The notes under the pieces: generated by a model
The model's database searches: none
What the model saw: the letters and a program-made list of their open reading frames with translations, nothing else
Told to the model about the DNA's origin: nothing
Assembly: GCA_019054805.1 (NCBI GenBank)
Contig: JAHQIY010000001.1
Location: 9,066,501-9,130,500 of the forward strand
Direction: 5' to 3'
Source of the DNA: Brachionus manjavacas
Lineage: Eukaryota > Rotifera > Eurotatoria > Ploima > Brachionidae
DNA length: 64,000 nt
Translations under genes and position numbers: made by a program
Part shown: one piece after another, positions 11,854 through 22,845 of the stretch
How positions within the stretch are numbered: position 1 is the stretch's first letter
How the letters are laid out: the number at the start of each line of letters is the position of its first letter

Positions 11854-13137
11854 GTATTTAACTGTAGTGACGACGATTTATTTTATTCAAAGTTCAATAT
11901 TATTTTTGCTAATTCAATAAAAAGATATTAGTAAAAATAACTGTTTTTAAATATTTTAGCACTTTAAGAGGATTTAGATATCAACCACCAAAATTAAATA
12001 AGACTTTTTTTAATTCAATTCAATTTTCAATATTTGTTTTGCTATTTTTAAAATTTATTTCTTGTTTTCACAATATTTTAGTCTTATTGAAAATCAATTT
12101 TATCTTGTATTTTTTAAAAAATTAATTCTTCAAATAAGTTTTTCTTTTTTTCCACGATTTTCTTTAAAAAAAATTAACTATGAACGGTGAGAAATTTTTA
12201 CTTAATTAGACTTGAAATTTTTATAGAAAGTTTTTTTTATAATTTATTCGATTTGAAGTGTGTTTAATGACTTAAAAATTAACTATTCAATTGAACTTTT
12301 AATTCGGTTTTACTCAGATCTAATTTTTTATTTTCATAGAAGGAAATTTATTTTAAATTAGAGTTGATTTTAATTTAATTAAATGTCATCAAATATTGAT
12401 TCCATTTTAAATTAATTTTTTAATTTAATATCTAAAACTAATAAAAAAATTTAAAATTTAAAAAAAAAAATTTTTCTTTTACTCAAAATAAATCTTATTT
12501 GATATTTTTTGATGCTTTATGCATGCATACTTAAAATTTTGCTAGGCTAAAAAGAAGAGATTTTTGTGAGTAGATCATGCTACATGTGTTGATTAAAAAG
12601 ATAAATAAGCGTAACATAAAAGATTTTTAGTATTTCAATTAAATTTATTTGATAAAATCGTTTTGATTAAGTCGAATTGAAAGGATTGCGTTTAAGGACA
12701 TGCTTTGGTTGATAATGCTAAGATAATTTAGATAAAAACAGATTAATAGACAACTAGACTAAAGGTAAATATAAGGTGATCAAATAGAAAGAGGCGAATT
12801 ATGTGTCGAAAGTCGCTCTGTTATCTTTTATACTTGTTAACTTGAATATTTAAATATTTATTTTTTCAATCATTATGTATTATATGCCAAATTTTTCTAA
12901 AAATCGGTCTTTTCTAAAGAATTAACAAAGTGTTTAAATATTTAAATTTATCTTACTGTCAAATTATTGAATTAACACCAAAGCCATCTAAAGGCCAACT
13001 TATTACAGCTATTGAATCAAGGGTAATACGGTAAACTCGTGTTAACGACTCTAAGAGTAAAGCCCAAATCCAACCTTTTTTCTTTAAGAGTTAATTACAT
13101 AGTTTCTATGTTACAACAATTAAAATTTAATTTGCAA
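11854..13137. other. AT-rich intergenic DNA
   Basis: No coding signal. A stretch near 12960-13035 ending in AAGGGTAATACGG may be a worn end of the ACAAGGAAATACGG foldback family, but the match is too weak to annotate. Confidence 0.5.
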
Positions 13138-13382
13138 GAAAATACCCTGAATATGGGATATTTTCTAAAAATAAAGTCCAAATTTAACTTTTACTCTAAC
13201 AAAAAAATTGTCTTTGCTCTCAAAAAAAAATGAAAAAATTGACTTTTTTTCTATTTTTTAATTAACTCTACAATTTTTAAGATTTTCATTTTTTTTTTGA
13301 GAGCAAAGAAAATTTTTTCGTTAGAGTAAAAGTTAAATTTGGACTTTATTTTTAGAAAATATCCCATATTCAGGGTATTTTC
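13138..13382. repeat. Long near-perfect palindrome (arms about 100 bp, loop 46 bp)
   Basis: The left arm 13138-13236 and the right arm 13283-13382 are reverse complements with only a few differences. The shared blocks include AATACCCTGAATATGGGATA and AAAGTCCAAATTTAACTTTT. RNA from either strand would fold into a hairpin of about 100 bp. Such structures arise from foldback MITEs or inverted duplication. No target-site duplication was recognised at its ends. Confidence 0.8.
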
Positions 13383-13752
13383 AGGGTTTTTTTTTTTAAA
13401 AAATAAAACAAATAATGAATTCTCCCTTCTTTTTGCTGTAACCAGAAAAATTGCTAAATCGAAAAAAAAATTGAGTTAAAAAAAAAAATTAAAGCATATT
13501 TACAGAAAGTTGGGGACAAAAAGACAAAATAAATTATCAATTATTAAAAATTTGAAAAAATTAAAAAATTTAAATTTGAAATAATATAATTTATGATGGT
13601 TATTGATGATTCCTGTTGATTCACGTCATACCCCGGTGACCAATTCACAGCTAATCGGTTCGGAAACTTCAAGGCTGACCAAAAAATCCAGACAGATAAA
13701 CGAAGTTGAAATTTCTCCATCGATTTGTGAGGTTGAAACATATATATTTTTA

Positions 13753-13971
13753 TGTTCACAGAGAACAATGTTTGAAAAATAAAATTTAGCTTGTTTCCTA
13801 AATAATTTTTATTAAAAAAACTTCTCGAAAGATTAAGAACTTAATTGTTTTAAATATAAACTAGGACTAATCCTTGAAAGTTGTTAGAACTTTTCACAAA
13901 ACTTCTAACAACATGAATTAGCACGCACGCAAAGAACGCATGAGCGTCAGCTTACTTGCTAAGACACAACA
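13753..13971 (-). repeat. 3' LTR of the gypsy element
   Basis: 219 bp. It matches the other LTR almost base for base apart from an extra AGAACTT-like 7-bp stretch and about five substitutions. It is preceded on the minus strand by the polypurine tract. Confidence 0.9.
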
Positions 13972-13982
13972 TCCACCCCTTC

Positions 13983-16900
13983 TTATTTAATTGCTATAAT
14001 AAATATTGAAAAATTTCTTGCTTCGCTGTAACTTGTCTGCTTTTTACATCTTCTTTGCAAATTTGCTCTACCATCAGTTGTTACCATGGTATCATCAATT
14101 AATTGGTTACCTGATTGACTGTCCGATTTATTCACATCTCCCTCCGCTAACGAATGAAACTTGTCACCAAGCGTCCCATCGTTTACGGCACCATCATCTA
14201 AAGTAACATTAAACTTAGCTTCCTCTAAATCTCCCACCGTAAACTTATCGTATATCATATCCGATTCTTCAATTAAAGCTAAAGGAGGCAAATCTTCGCA
14301 AATCTCAGATTTAACACTTTGGGACTCAAAACCATTGTTTCCTACGACAACTTTTTTAAAAAAAGAATAATTTCTCGTAACTTCTTTGACATCATTCTTT
14401 GCAGTTTTCATAGTCCCCTTAATTTCTACCACTTTATACGGTATCGACTCATACTTGGAAGTTAGCTTGTTGATCTTTTGCTGTTTTAGTAAAACACAAT
14501 CACCAAGCTTGAACTTTATTTCTTGTGAAACCTTTGGTCCAAATCGTTTTTCGACAATTTCATTTGATTTTAGTTCGTTATCCATCGCTTTCTTTAAATT
14601 GTTATCCCAGTCCTGACTTTTTAGGTCATAAGAAGGCAATTTTGTAAAGTTTGTCCGATTGAACATCAGTTCAACTGGGGCAACCCCAGTCACGCTATGT
14701 GGTGTACAATTGTATGACCTTAAAAATACATTAAGTTCTTCACGCCAGTTCTTCTTGGCAATGTGTGACCCTGTCACTACCTTGCTTAACTGCTGCATGA
14801 ACCGTTCACACTTGCCATTAGCCCTTGGCCACAATGGCGTAATTTTCCGATGTTTGATACCAAGACTGTCGCAGTATTTTCTAAATGCCCTACCATTAAA
14901 AGGAGGACCATTATCTGTTCTAATTACGCTTGGTATACCTAGAACTGTATTAACTTCGTCCAATCTTCCTACGGTGGAGTCGGTTCCTGTTGACCTCACA
15001 ATCTTTACAGCTTTATACCTCGAACTATCATCGCTAAGTACTCGACGCTTTGTTTTCGACTAGTTGATTCAGTCCAGCAAACCAGAGTTTAGACCTAAGC
15101 AGAGCCTTGGTCTTAACAATTCCTAAGTGCCCTTCATGCGCAATCTCAACTGCAACCTTGTGCAGCGAGTAAGGCAACACAATTCTACGATCGCTCAAAA
15201 ACGGGTTATTCAATATTTCACTTAAAATTTGTTCTCGTGTCATCATTTTAGGGATAGCATTCTCAGCTACAAAGCTGACAAACTCATCTGTTAGCCAACC
15301 ATCAGGTGAGACATCTTCGGGATCTGGATGCCTGGAGAGTATATCCGCTATGTTTGACTTTCCAGGACGATGAACGACCTCAAAGTCAAACGAGGACAGT
15401 CTAAGACCCCAGCGTTCTATTCTTGCCTGTGATCTACCTCTACTTCCATTATAAATAAACTGTATTGCAAGATTGTCAGTGACCAACTTGAAAGGCCTTC
15501 CAAAGAGATAAATATAAAACCTTTCGCACCCACAAAGACGCAAGATAACGCTTCTTTCTCTACCTTGGCATACTTTCGTTCAAGCTCACTTAGGGTTCTA
15601 CTCGCATAGGCCACAACTCTCCTGTTTTGTGGAATGAACGGGTCTACCTGACACAACACTGCAGCCACTCCAACTGGACTCCATCACATATTACTTCTGT
15701 ATCCCATTGTGGATTGAAGTACGCAATTGCATCTGTTGAAAGAGAAGTTTTAAGTTTTTCCAAAACAACATCATGATATTCTGTCCAACATAGTTTATTC
15801 CCATCACTTTTACGAGCTAACTATCTAAGTGGGTCGACTAAGGTACTAAAATTAGATATGAATCGTGCTGAAAATGTAGCTAAACCAAGCAAACTTGAAA
15901 GCTCTTTGGTGTTTCTTGGTGCTTTCAGGCTCTTTAGCGCCTTAACTCGTTCTGGACTAGGAGACACACCGTTTTCGCCAAAGATTAAACCGAAAAATTC
16001 AATCGAACCTCGACCAAACTCACACTTTTCTGCATTTGCAGTGAGACCACTTGCATCAAGCTTCTCTAGAACGCGACGGAGCCTCTCGTCATGTTCCTCT
16101 TTAGTTCTGCCAAAAATAATGATATCATCACTGACATTAGTGACACCTTCCAAACCAGCGAGGACATTGTTGATTAAAAATTGAAACATTTCAGCAGCAG
16201 AGCAGTAGCCAAAATTCAATCTTGTATCCCTAAAGAGACCTAAATGAGTGCTGAACGTTGTCATGTGCCTACTTTCAGGATGCAGTTCAATTTGCCGATA
16301 CCCACTATTAAAGTCCAATTTAGAAAACCAAGATGAGCCATTCATAAGATTGACCAAATCGTCAATGGTCGGGCAAATGTGGCGCTCCCTTTTTATGGCT
16401 TTGTTTACCTGCTTAGCATTTACTACTATGCGTATTTTACCTTTTTGCTTCTTTGGAACAACGTGAATGGGAGAAATCCAGCTTGTCGGGCCTTCGGCGC
16501 GCTCAATTACACCTTGCTCCAACAAAGACTCTAGTTCCTCCATGACCTGCTCCCGGAGATGGAAAGATATCCTTCTATGGTATTGCTTAGTAGGCTTAAC
16601 ACTCTCATCCACATGGAACTTAAGTTGATAATTTTTCAGCTTACCAATTTTCGGACTAAACAAATTTGGATACTTAGACTGAGGCTGGTTATCGTCGGTA
16701 ATTTGATTAACAAATTTTACCAGTCCAAGTTCAACCGCTGTTCCATAACCAATTAGACACTCAGCTGACTTCTCAACCACTGCAAATACCGCTTTTGTCT
16801 TTCCAGATTCGTATGATGCCAAAGCTTCAAACTCGCCTAAAATTGGCAAGGGAACCTCAGATTTGTATGGAAAGAATTTTTTATTACATGGTCTAAGTGT

Positions 16901-17161
16901 TTTGATTCTTTTCAGCTTTTCAAAACAAATCTCATCAATTATGTTATGGTAGAACCAGTATCTACAATAAAGTATTGGTTCACAATCAACATTAATTACA
17001 GTACGGGGTAAGCCACGACCGATTCCAATCGAAAACAAGTACTCTTCGTTACTATTATCTATAATGCTATTAACGTTGTTAACTGAGTTATTTTGAGACC
17101 TAGCTGTTTCATTTGCATCATTACAACGCTTCTCAAAGTGTCCACTTTTACTACATCTATT
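13983..17161 (-). pseudogene. pol of the gypsy element: protease, RT, RNase H, integrase (broken)
   Basis: Domains in minus-strand order follow. The second CCHC zinc knuckle (about 17155-17110) is read after a TGA at the end of gag. The protease motif DTG is encoded at 16962-16954, but in a different frame from the sequence on both sides, so frameshifts flank it. Reverse transcriptase spans about 16700-15821, with SDD at 16132-16124 where YxDD is usual. RNase H continues to about 15340, with another frame change near 15540. The integrase zinc-binding domain (H-E-G-H block) ends at about 15060. The integrase core starts late: Asp of DNG at 14915-14913 and Glu at 14807-14805, separated by 35 residues as in D,D35E enzymes. 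The first catalytic Asp and its surroundings are deleted, which joins the zinc domain almost directly to the middle of the core. A long C-terminal tail runs to the stop at 13983. Confidence 0.9.
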
Positions 17162-17872
17162 TCATTTTTTGTTCTTTCCTGGACAATCTCCATCGTGCGG
17201 GTACCTCATTTCACATTTGTAACACTGTCTAGCCTGGTGAGCATAGCCAGCTTCAACTTTACCGGTACTACTACTCACTCTATTTACCCCTTGATAGTTT
17301 TCTGCTCCTTTAGTGATGTCTTTGATTTGGTGATTCGCTACTTCTCTTGTACTACCCCAATCTAAAAGCTCCTCTAATTTCAAATCATTACTTGACCGTA
17401 ATATTTTGCTTATCACGTCCTTGCTATTACTTCCTTCAACTATCTGGCCTTTTATTTCACGATCAACGTCATGAAAAGCGCAGTACTTAGCAAGATTTCT
17501 AAGTCTTGTCGCATAAGAGGCTATCGACTCTCCTTCTTCTTGTCTTGCCTGTCTGAAAGCATGCCTTTCGTAGAACTGATTTTTTCTTGGGTTAAAATGA
17601 TCACTTAGCTTCTTCTTCATTTGCTCAAAACTATCAACTACATCTGGGTCATCTTCTTTCTCTTTCGGATTCTTCTCAAGAGCTTCATAGATCCTCTTAA
17701 CTTCCACCCCAGCATGGTGAAGCAAAGCAGCCTTTTTACGCTCATCATCTGCAACATTTACCCACTTCAAATAGTTGTCGAGGCCTTTCACCCATTCGTT
17801 CCACTTAGGACCCACAGCAGTATCCTCCAGATCACAATCAAACATTTGAAAAAAACTATTTAAGCCACTCAT
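17162..17872 (-). CDS. gag of the gypsy element
   Basis: 236 codons starting MSGLNSFFQMFDCDLED. The central part with FYERHAFRQARQEEGESIAS matches the capsid region of Ty3/gypsy Gag, where an arginine-rich F..R......E....Y...L..L pattern is conserved. A Cys/His cluster near the end (CYKC, then H and C about ten residues on) is the first nucleic-acid-binding knuckle. The frame ends in TGA at 17162-17164, and in the same frame a second CCHC-type knuckle begins immediately. The stop therefore either separates Gag from Pol (possible read-through) or is a disabling mutation of a codon in the second knuckle. The protein would pack element RNA into virus-like particles. Confidence 0.85.
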   Translation of the reverse strand: MSGLNSFFQMFDCDLEDTAVGPKWNEWVKGLDNYLKWVNVADDERKKAALLHHAGVEVKRIYEALEKNPKEKEDDPDVVDSFEQMKKKLSDHFNPRKNQFYERHAFRQARQEEGESIASYATRLRNLAKYCAFHDVDREIKGQIVEGSNSKDVISKILRSSNDLKLEELLDWGSTREVANHQIKDITKGAENYQGVNRVSSSTGKVEAGYAHQARQCYKCEMRYPHDGDCPGKNKK

Positions 17873-17904
17873 TCTTTAGTGACCTTCCTCGTCGCCAGAT
17901 TTTA

Positions 17905-18116
17905 TGTTCACAGAGAACGATGTTTGAAAAATAAAATTTAGCTTGTTTCCTAAATAATTTTTATCAAATAAACTTCTCGAAAGATTAAGAACTTAATTGT
18001 TTTAAATATAAACTAGGACTAATCCTTGAAAGTTGTTTTCACAAAACTTCTAACAACATGAATTAGCACGCACGCAAAGAACGCATGAGCGTCAGCTGAC
18101 TTGCTTAGACACAACA
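17905..18116 (-). repeat. 5' LTR of the gypsy element
   Basis: 212 bp with TG...CA ends. It should contain the element's promoter. It is followed on the minus strand by the candidate primer-binding site and then by gag. Confidence 0.9.
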
Positions 18117-19135
18117 TATATTTATACGCTCTGAAGTTTATTAATATTGAACCGGAAAACCAAGTCACAAAAAAAGCGATTGGAGAACTCTCAATTCCAG
18201 TTAAGGATCTAACTGAGCGTTTATCAACATTAGAAAAAAATAATTGCAACTTTAGTAATGAAATTGTAAACGGCAATGACCAGATGAATAGGACAAGAGA
18301 TTGCGAAAAAGTATTAGATTCAATTGAAGTTGAGAAAAAATTAGTCAAAAATAACGTCAGATATAAAAAAAAACATCTGATAACTCGAATATTCCTCCTA
18401 TTTTAGTTAAAATGGATTCTGTCGAATCGTGTGAGAAAAGCTCTAAACGTAGCAAAAAAGCTTCATAAAAAAGATCCAGGATTTAGTAACATCTGTCCAG
18501 ACTTATCAATGACAGAAAGAGTTCTGGACAAGCAATTAAGAGATGAAAAATTCGGCTAAATAACATGGAGAACAAAAAAAACTCAGGTTTTAAATGGATT
18601 ACCTCTAAGAAAGAACTTCGTCGTCTCAAGGTTAATGTTGGAGATCCTCAAGGGAGGCGGGTCGCAGAAACAAACAGAGATTAACAGTCAATAAAAATTT
18701 CACTAACATACAGTATGTAGGCATAGCTCATCTATGCTAAAAGAGGAATTAGTGTGTTTTTAAACTAATGCCACATCGCTGGTCAACAAAATACCAGAAA
18801 TTTTAATGTAGAATTATTAAAGATAAACCCAAAATTCATTCTTATTTCTGAGACTTGGTTCACAGAAATCAATACCTTTCAGATTGATGGCTACAAGCTT
18901 TTCAATTTTAATCGCACTTCAAAAACACATGGCGGTGTATGTAAATGCATCGATAAAATAATCAAATCATTTGATATATCCGAACCTGAATTCGACTAAA
19001 AATCACTTGAGCAAGTCTGGTATTTGGCTAATCTTGATGATGAAATACTATTGCTTGGATGTATATATCGACCACCAAATTCAACAAGCAATCAGCCAAT
19101 CTTTGAATCAACTTTGAATAAACTTCTCTTCGCTG

Positions 19136-19560
19136 ATTTAATAAACTACTTTGCATTTCGATAGGTTTAGCTGTGTTAACCATTTTTCAGTCCAGTCAAC
19201 TAGTAATTCAAGGACTTGATTTAAAAAAGAGTTTGCAGATTCATGGCTATTTGCACCAACTTTTTTTAAGATCATCAGCGTAATACCAACATGGACATCT
19301 AAGACTTTTCAAAAGATCATCTAAATAAATTTCGAATAAAATATGTCCTGTTACAGAACCTTGAGGAACTCCACTTTTGACTTCTTTCTATATAGACATA
19401 ATGAAAAGTAAACTTTTTATTGGATTATGTATCGTTTACTTATAGATCTCGATCAATCAAAAATTCGATAAGCTGTTATTCAAATATCAAATTTTTTGCT
19501 TCGTTGCAGGTCTCAATCAAGATCACCAACAATGATTTCTTTTTTTCTTCTGTTCAAGTT
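19136..19560 (-). pseudogene. LINE reverse-transcriptase fragment
   Basis: On the minus strand, 19376-19140 reads KSGVPQGSVTGHILFEIYLD, then CWYYADDLKKVG and WLTQLNLSKCKVV. These are the palm motifs of a CR1/Jockey-like RT, with YADD intact. Farther upstream on the same strand are FLID(R) and, near 19530, IVGDLD, which resemble the RT thumb-side and endonuclease blocks, but frames and stops are scrambled. It lies opposite in strand to the LINE on its left and joins it abruptly. Confidence 0.7.
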
Positions 19561-20589
19561 CAATATTGGATTCTCTTCATGATGTAATATATTGTCATTA
19601 AGTTATTTTATAGTTGAATCATTTGAGATAAACTCAAATCAATATTGACAATCTTTTTTTTTCTCCAAAAAATATTCTTTAATTTAAATAATATTCTTGT
19701 GTCAAAAAAATAATTTATTGAATTATTTGCTTTTTATCTATTTTGTATCTGTCAAAAACAAATCTTTTGCTTTTGCTTTTCTACAACGTTTTCTCTTCAT
19801 TCCTTTAGTCTTGAAACTAAAATTGATTTCGACTTACTTGGTTTTAGCCGCTAAAGCAGCAATATGCTTACACAAATAATCTTTAAAATAAGCTTTATAC
19901 GTACACTTACTAAATAAACAACAGCTTTATTTAGCTTAACTTTTTTTAATACTATTATTCAAAGTAAAATACTGATTAAAATCAAATTGATTTCGGTAAC
20001 GTGGGCAATTTGTTGATTCTCATTCGATCTTTTCGTAACACATTTCAAAAAATGCATCGATTGTTTCATTTTGGCAACCTATTTTTATCACCAAAAGTTA
20101 TTCTATTATTTTAAAAAAATTCAAAAAAATATTTTATGTAAATAAATTTAATGAAAAGATTAATTTTTTTATTTAAAAAGTATTTTTTTTATTTAAAAAA
20201 AAATTTAATTTAATTTAGTTTAAAGATTGAAAAAAATCATAAATAATTAATTTTTATTTGTTCTTAAAAATTATAATAGAATATATTCCATACTTAAATC
20301 CCATTTTTTTTCGAAAAAGATCGGTTTTTTAAACGCCCACGACCGCTATCTAACAAAAATACAACTACTTGACATCTCAAATCCTTTAATACCTTTTTTT
20401 AACCCCAAGGATTACAGGTTCAAAACTTAAGTCATTTGACAAAAAAAATTATTATTTTAATTTAAAAATTTTTTAAATTTATTAATTACAATTTGGAGGA
20501 TTTCTTTAAACATAAGTAATAAGTTGCACTTAGAAAACTAACCACTTAGAAAGAAAAGTGCCCCAATCCATCTATTTTATGAAAAAGAA
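19561..20589. other. AT-rich intergenic DNA between LINE fragments
   Basis: No coding signal recognised. A 60-codon frame near 19.7-19.9 kb is phenylalanine/leucine-rich and looks accidental. Confidence 0.5.
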
Positions 20590-20799
20590 AAATGAAACTC
20601 ATTATCTAAAAGAGTCCTTAGAAGAAAAAGATCTTGGTATAATTATTCCCAATGATCTTAAATAGAGAAAACAATCTATAATCGCAGTTTCTAAAGCTAA
20701 TAAAGTCTAAGGACAGATCAAAAGTTTTTTTATTTACCTTGATAAAAAGATATTGATTCCTCTTTATACTTTGCTTAAAAGTCCCCATTTGGAATAAGC
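20590..20799 (+). pseudogene. C-terminal fragment of a CR1/Jockey-like LINE polyprotein
   Basis: One frame gives SLEEKDLGIIIPNDLK, then VSKANKV and YLDKKILIPLYTLLKSPHLE with two or three stops. This is the well-known segment after the RT palm in CR1/Jockey LINEs (the E-KDLG-I block, the S-KAN block and the LV-PHLEY block). It is a short isolated relic. Confidence 0.75.
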
Positions 20800-21639
20800 G
20801 AAAAATGACTATTTAAATATATATTTAATGCGATACTTTAATTTTAAATTACTAAACTTATTCAAAATTATTTAACGTATTAGGGATTTTTAAGAATTAG
20901 TGTTCGAATTAAATATTCGAAAAAATTTGTCGGTAATCAATTTCGAACTCGGGCTATATTAGAGTAACGTTGATTTTTTGGAAGAATCAGGATTGCTTAG
21001 TGTTACAAATTGCGTGAATTTCATAGTAAACACAATAACTAAACGATATAATTACGAAATCATTTTAATTTGCATAGCATAAAAAAGTTCCAATGTTGAA
21101 AATTGAAAATTTGAATGTTCAAAATTTTTTTTAGCGACACTGGTAGTGATTTTAGTGATGAAAATGCCACAGTAAATTAAAGTAAATCAAAAAATCAAAA
21201 AAATTTTACAAATGTCCTCAATATCGAGAATGCAAAATAACATGCAAACTTTTGCATTTTGTACTCAATTAATGATTTGAATGATTTGAATAGGGGGAGC
21301 TAATACTTTGCACAGTTATTGCAGACCAAGATCTCATGAGTTAAAAATTTGTTACATGCAGGAAAATTTTGCAGAACCAAATCATTTAATAACGTTCAAA
21401 AGTAATTTACAAAGAGTCTAATTGAATTGAGCGAATTAACACGAACTTCACCACCCAGAACTTCAAAATTAAAAAGGGAATTCAGCGAGACGCCAAGCGA
21501 CACTTTTCTACTTCAGCATGTAAATGTTCATTTGTATTAAAGCTGACTTCTGTATTTTTATCAAATAATGATTAGATTCACTTATTTGAGAATTTAAATA
21601 TTCTGGAAATGAACAATGAGTTTATTTTCTATGTCAGCA
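20800..21639. other. AT-rich intergenic DNA
   Basis: Nothing coding recognised. There is a small inverted pair of AATGCAAAA/TTTTGCATT at about 21228-21261. Confidence 0.4.
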
Positions 21640-22264
21640 AAGGTAGTTATCGATTCATTGCAGTGACAAATGGCTCTAAAAATAAAATTTTTTCAAAAAC
21701 TTGGATAAAAGATGATCTCAAATCTTAATTAGGAAATAAAAAGAATCTTTAATTCAGGAATTGTTCACGAAACTGGAAGGATATGAATCTTTACAATGAT
21801 TACAAGCATATGTGTAAATAAGTTTCTTCGGAAATAAAAAGAGCCAGACTAACTTATGAACAAAATTTAGTGGAAAAAGCTAAGAAGAATCCAAAATTAT
21901 TATACAAAATATCTAAATGATCATCAAGTAATCAAAGTATCAATCAAATCATTAAAAAAGTCAAACAATGAATTAACGCAAGAAAAAAAAGAGATATCAC
22001 TAAATAAGTGTTTTCAAAATTTTAATGTTATTTAACAAGATAAAAAGCTTCCACCTTTTGTAGTTGAATTTAATGAAACCGGATCAGTATAAATTGACAT
22101 TGAACCAAATGATATTAGAAATGAAGTAGTTTTTTAATAATTACAAGACCTAAATCAATATTAATAATGTGTAGTAAACAAGTTTCATCCGCCATTGCTA
22201 AAAAACTGTGCAGAAGCATTTACTATTCGTTTAACATAAATTTTCAGAAAGTCTTTATCTGATA
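21640..22264 (+). pseudogene. Middle fragment of a CR1/Jockey-like LINE polyprotein
   Basis: Across stops, the plus strand reads KTWIKDDLKS, RARLTYEQNLVEKAKKNPKL, then PPLLKNCAEAFTIRLT and IFRKSLSD. This is the stretch between the endonuclease and the RT fingers (the KNPK-LY block, the EV block and the P--LK-CA block). It ends exactly where a pogo-like terminal repeat begins at 22265, which suggests the DNA transposon inserted into this LINE. Confidence 0.65.
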
Positions 22265-22845
22265 CAGTCGCTCCTCGGTATAACGAGCAAGTTGGACGAA
22301 AATGTTCACGTTATCGTTAAATCGAAACTCGTTTTATCGAAATTCCATTGAAAAGGATGGGCAAATTTCATTTTTTTATTAAAACTTTAATTGAAAAAGT
22401 TAAAAAAAAAAGATAAATAAAACTAAAAATTAAGCTTTTTTTACAAAATCTGTAATACTGGATTATTTGGTTTTAAATTTTTCTAGTACAAAATTTTCAA
22501 TACTAAACAAAAAGTCAGCAACGTTGGAAATATTTTCTTTTTTATTTAGAAAAAATCTTTTGAATCATTAATTTTTTAGATTGCATCCTTTGAGCTAAAA
22601 ACTAATTTTTTTGTTTTTGTAATATCTTCGACCTCAGAATCACTGTCATCTTTGTTCTCAGCATTTGAAATTGAGTTGATAATTTCGATATCTGATAAAG
22701 AACCCCTTGCTGGTAAATTGGAATCGATTGAAACATAAGCATACTTTTCAGAATTCAAATTTTTTTCAAACGTCCATATTTCCTTGAAATCATCGTTTTC
22801 GTTATTTCGCTCTCTAAATCGCCGAATACATACAATACATACAAT
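22265..22845 (-). mobile_element. Pogo/Tigger-like DNA transposon 3' fragment
   Basis: The left end at 22265 is CAGTCGCTCCTCGGTATAAC directly after a TA. Pogo/Tigger elements commonly begin with CAGT(C) followed by a CTCG-TATAACG block and insert at TA. On the minus strand, 22850-22576 encodes SLSDIEIINSISNAENKDDS, which resembles the acidic tail of pogo-family transposases. Farther upstream is a weak CIRRFRE block. The second terminal repeat and the catalytic core are missing, cut off by the LINE that begins near 22846. It is inactive. Confidence 0.55.

Larger units (their letters stand above)
13753..18116 (-). mobile_element. Ty3/gypsy LTR retrotransposon, 4.36 kb
   Basis: Two direct repeats (219 bp at 13753-13971 and 212 bp at 17905-18116) begin TG and end CA when read on either strand and enclose gag and pol on the minus strand. 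They differ at about five positions plus one 7-bp indel, which points to a fairly young insertion. The sequence next to the 5' LTR (left of 17905, minus strand) contains TGGCGACGAGGAAGG, a candidate tRNA primer-binding site. Next to the 3' LTR, the minus strand reads AAGAAGGGGTGGA, a good polypurine tract. The pol order RT, RNase H, integrase makes it Ty3/gypsy. The element cannot be autonomous because of a stop in gag, frameshifts in pol and a missing part of integrase. No clear target-site duplication is visible, so one flank may have changed since insertion. Confidence 0.93.
13606..19135 (+). pseudogene. CR1/Jockey-like LINE (ORF1 and endonuclease), split by an LTR retrotransposon
   Basis: Plus-strand coding-like peptide begins at ATG 13606 (MIPVDSRHTPVTNSQL) and is open to the left LTR at 13753. 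On the far side of the LTR element, 18117-18404 is open and continues with IGELSIPVKDLTERLSTLEK, a coiled-coil-like ORF1 segment. Next comes ICPDLSMTERVLDKQLRDE (about 18497-18553), the conserved end of LINE ORF1 proteins. At 18770-19130 lies an endonuclease fragment with LLKINPKFILISETWF, then ILLLGCIYRPPNS, typical of the apurinic-type endonuclease of CR1/Jockey LINEs. Several stops and frameshifts make it dead. At about 19136 it is cut off by a different RT fragment on the other strand. That 13606-13752 belongs to the same element is inferred from the joint and is less certain. Confidence 0.65.
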
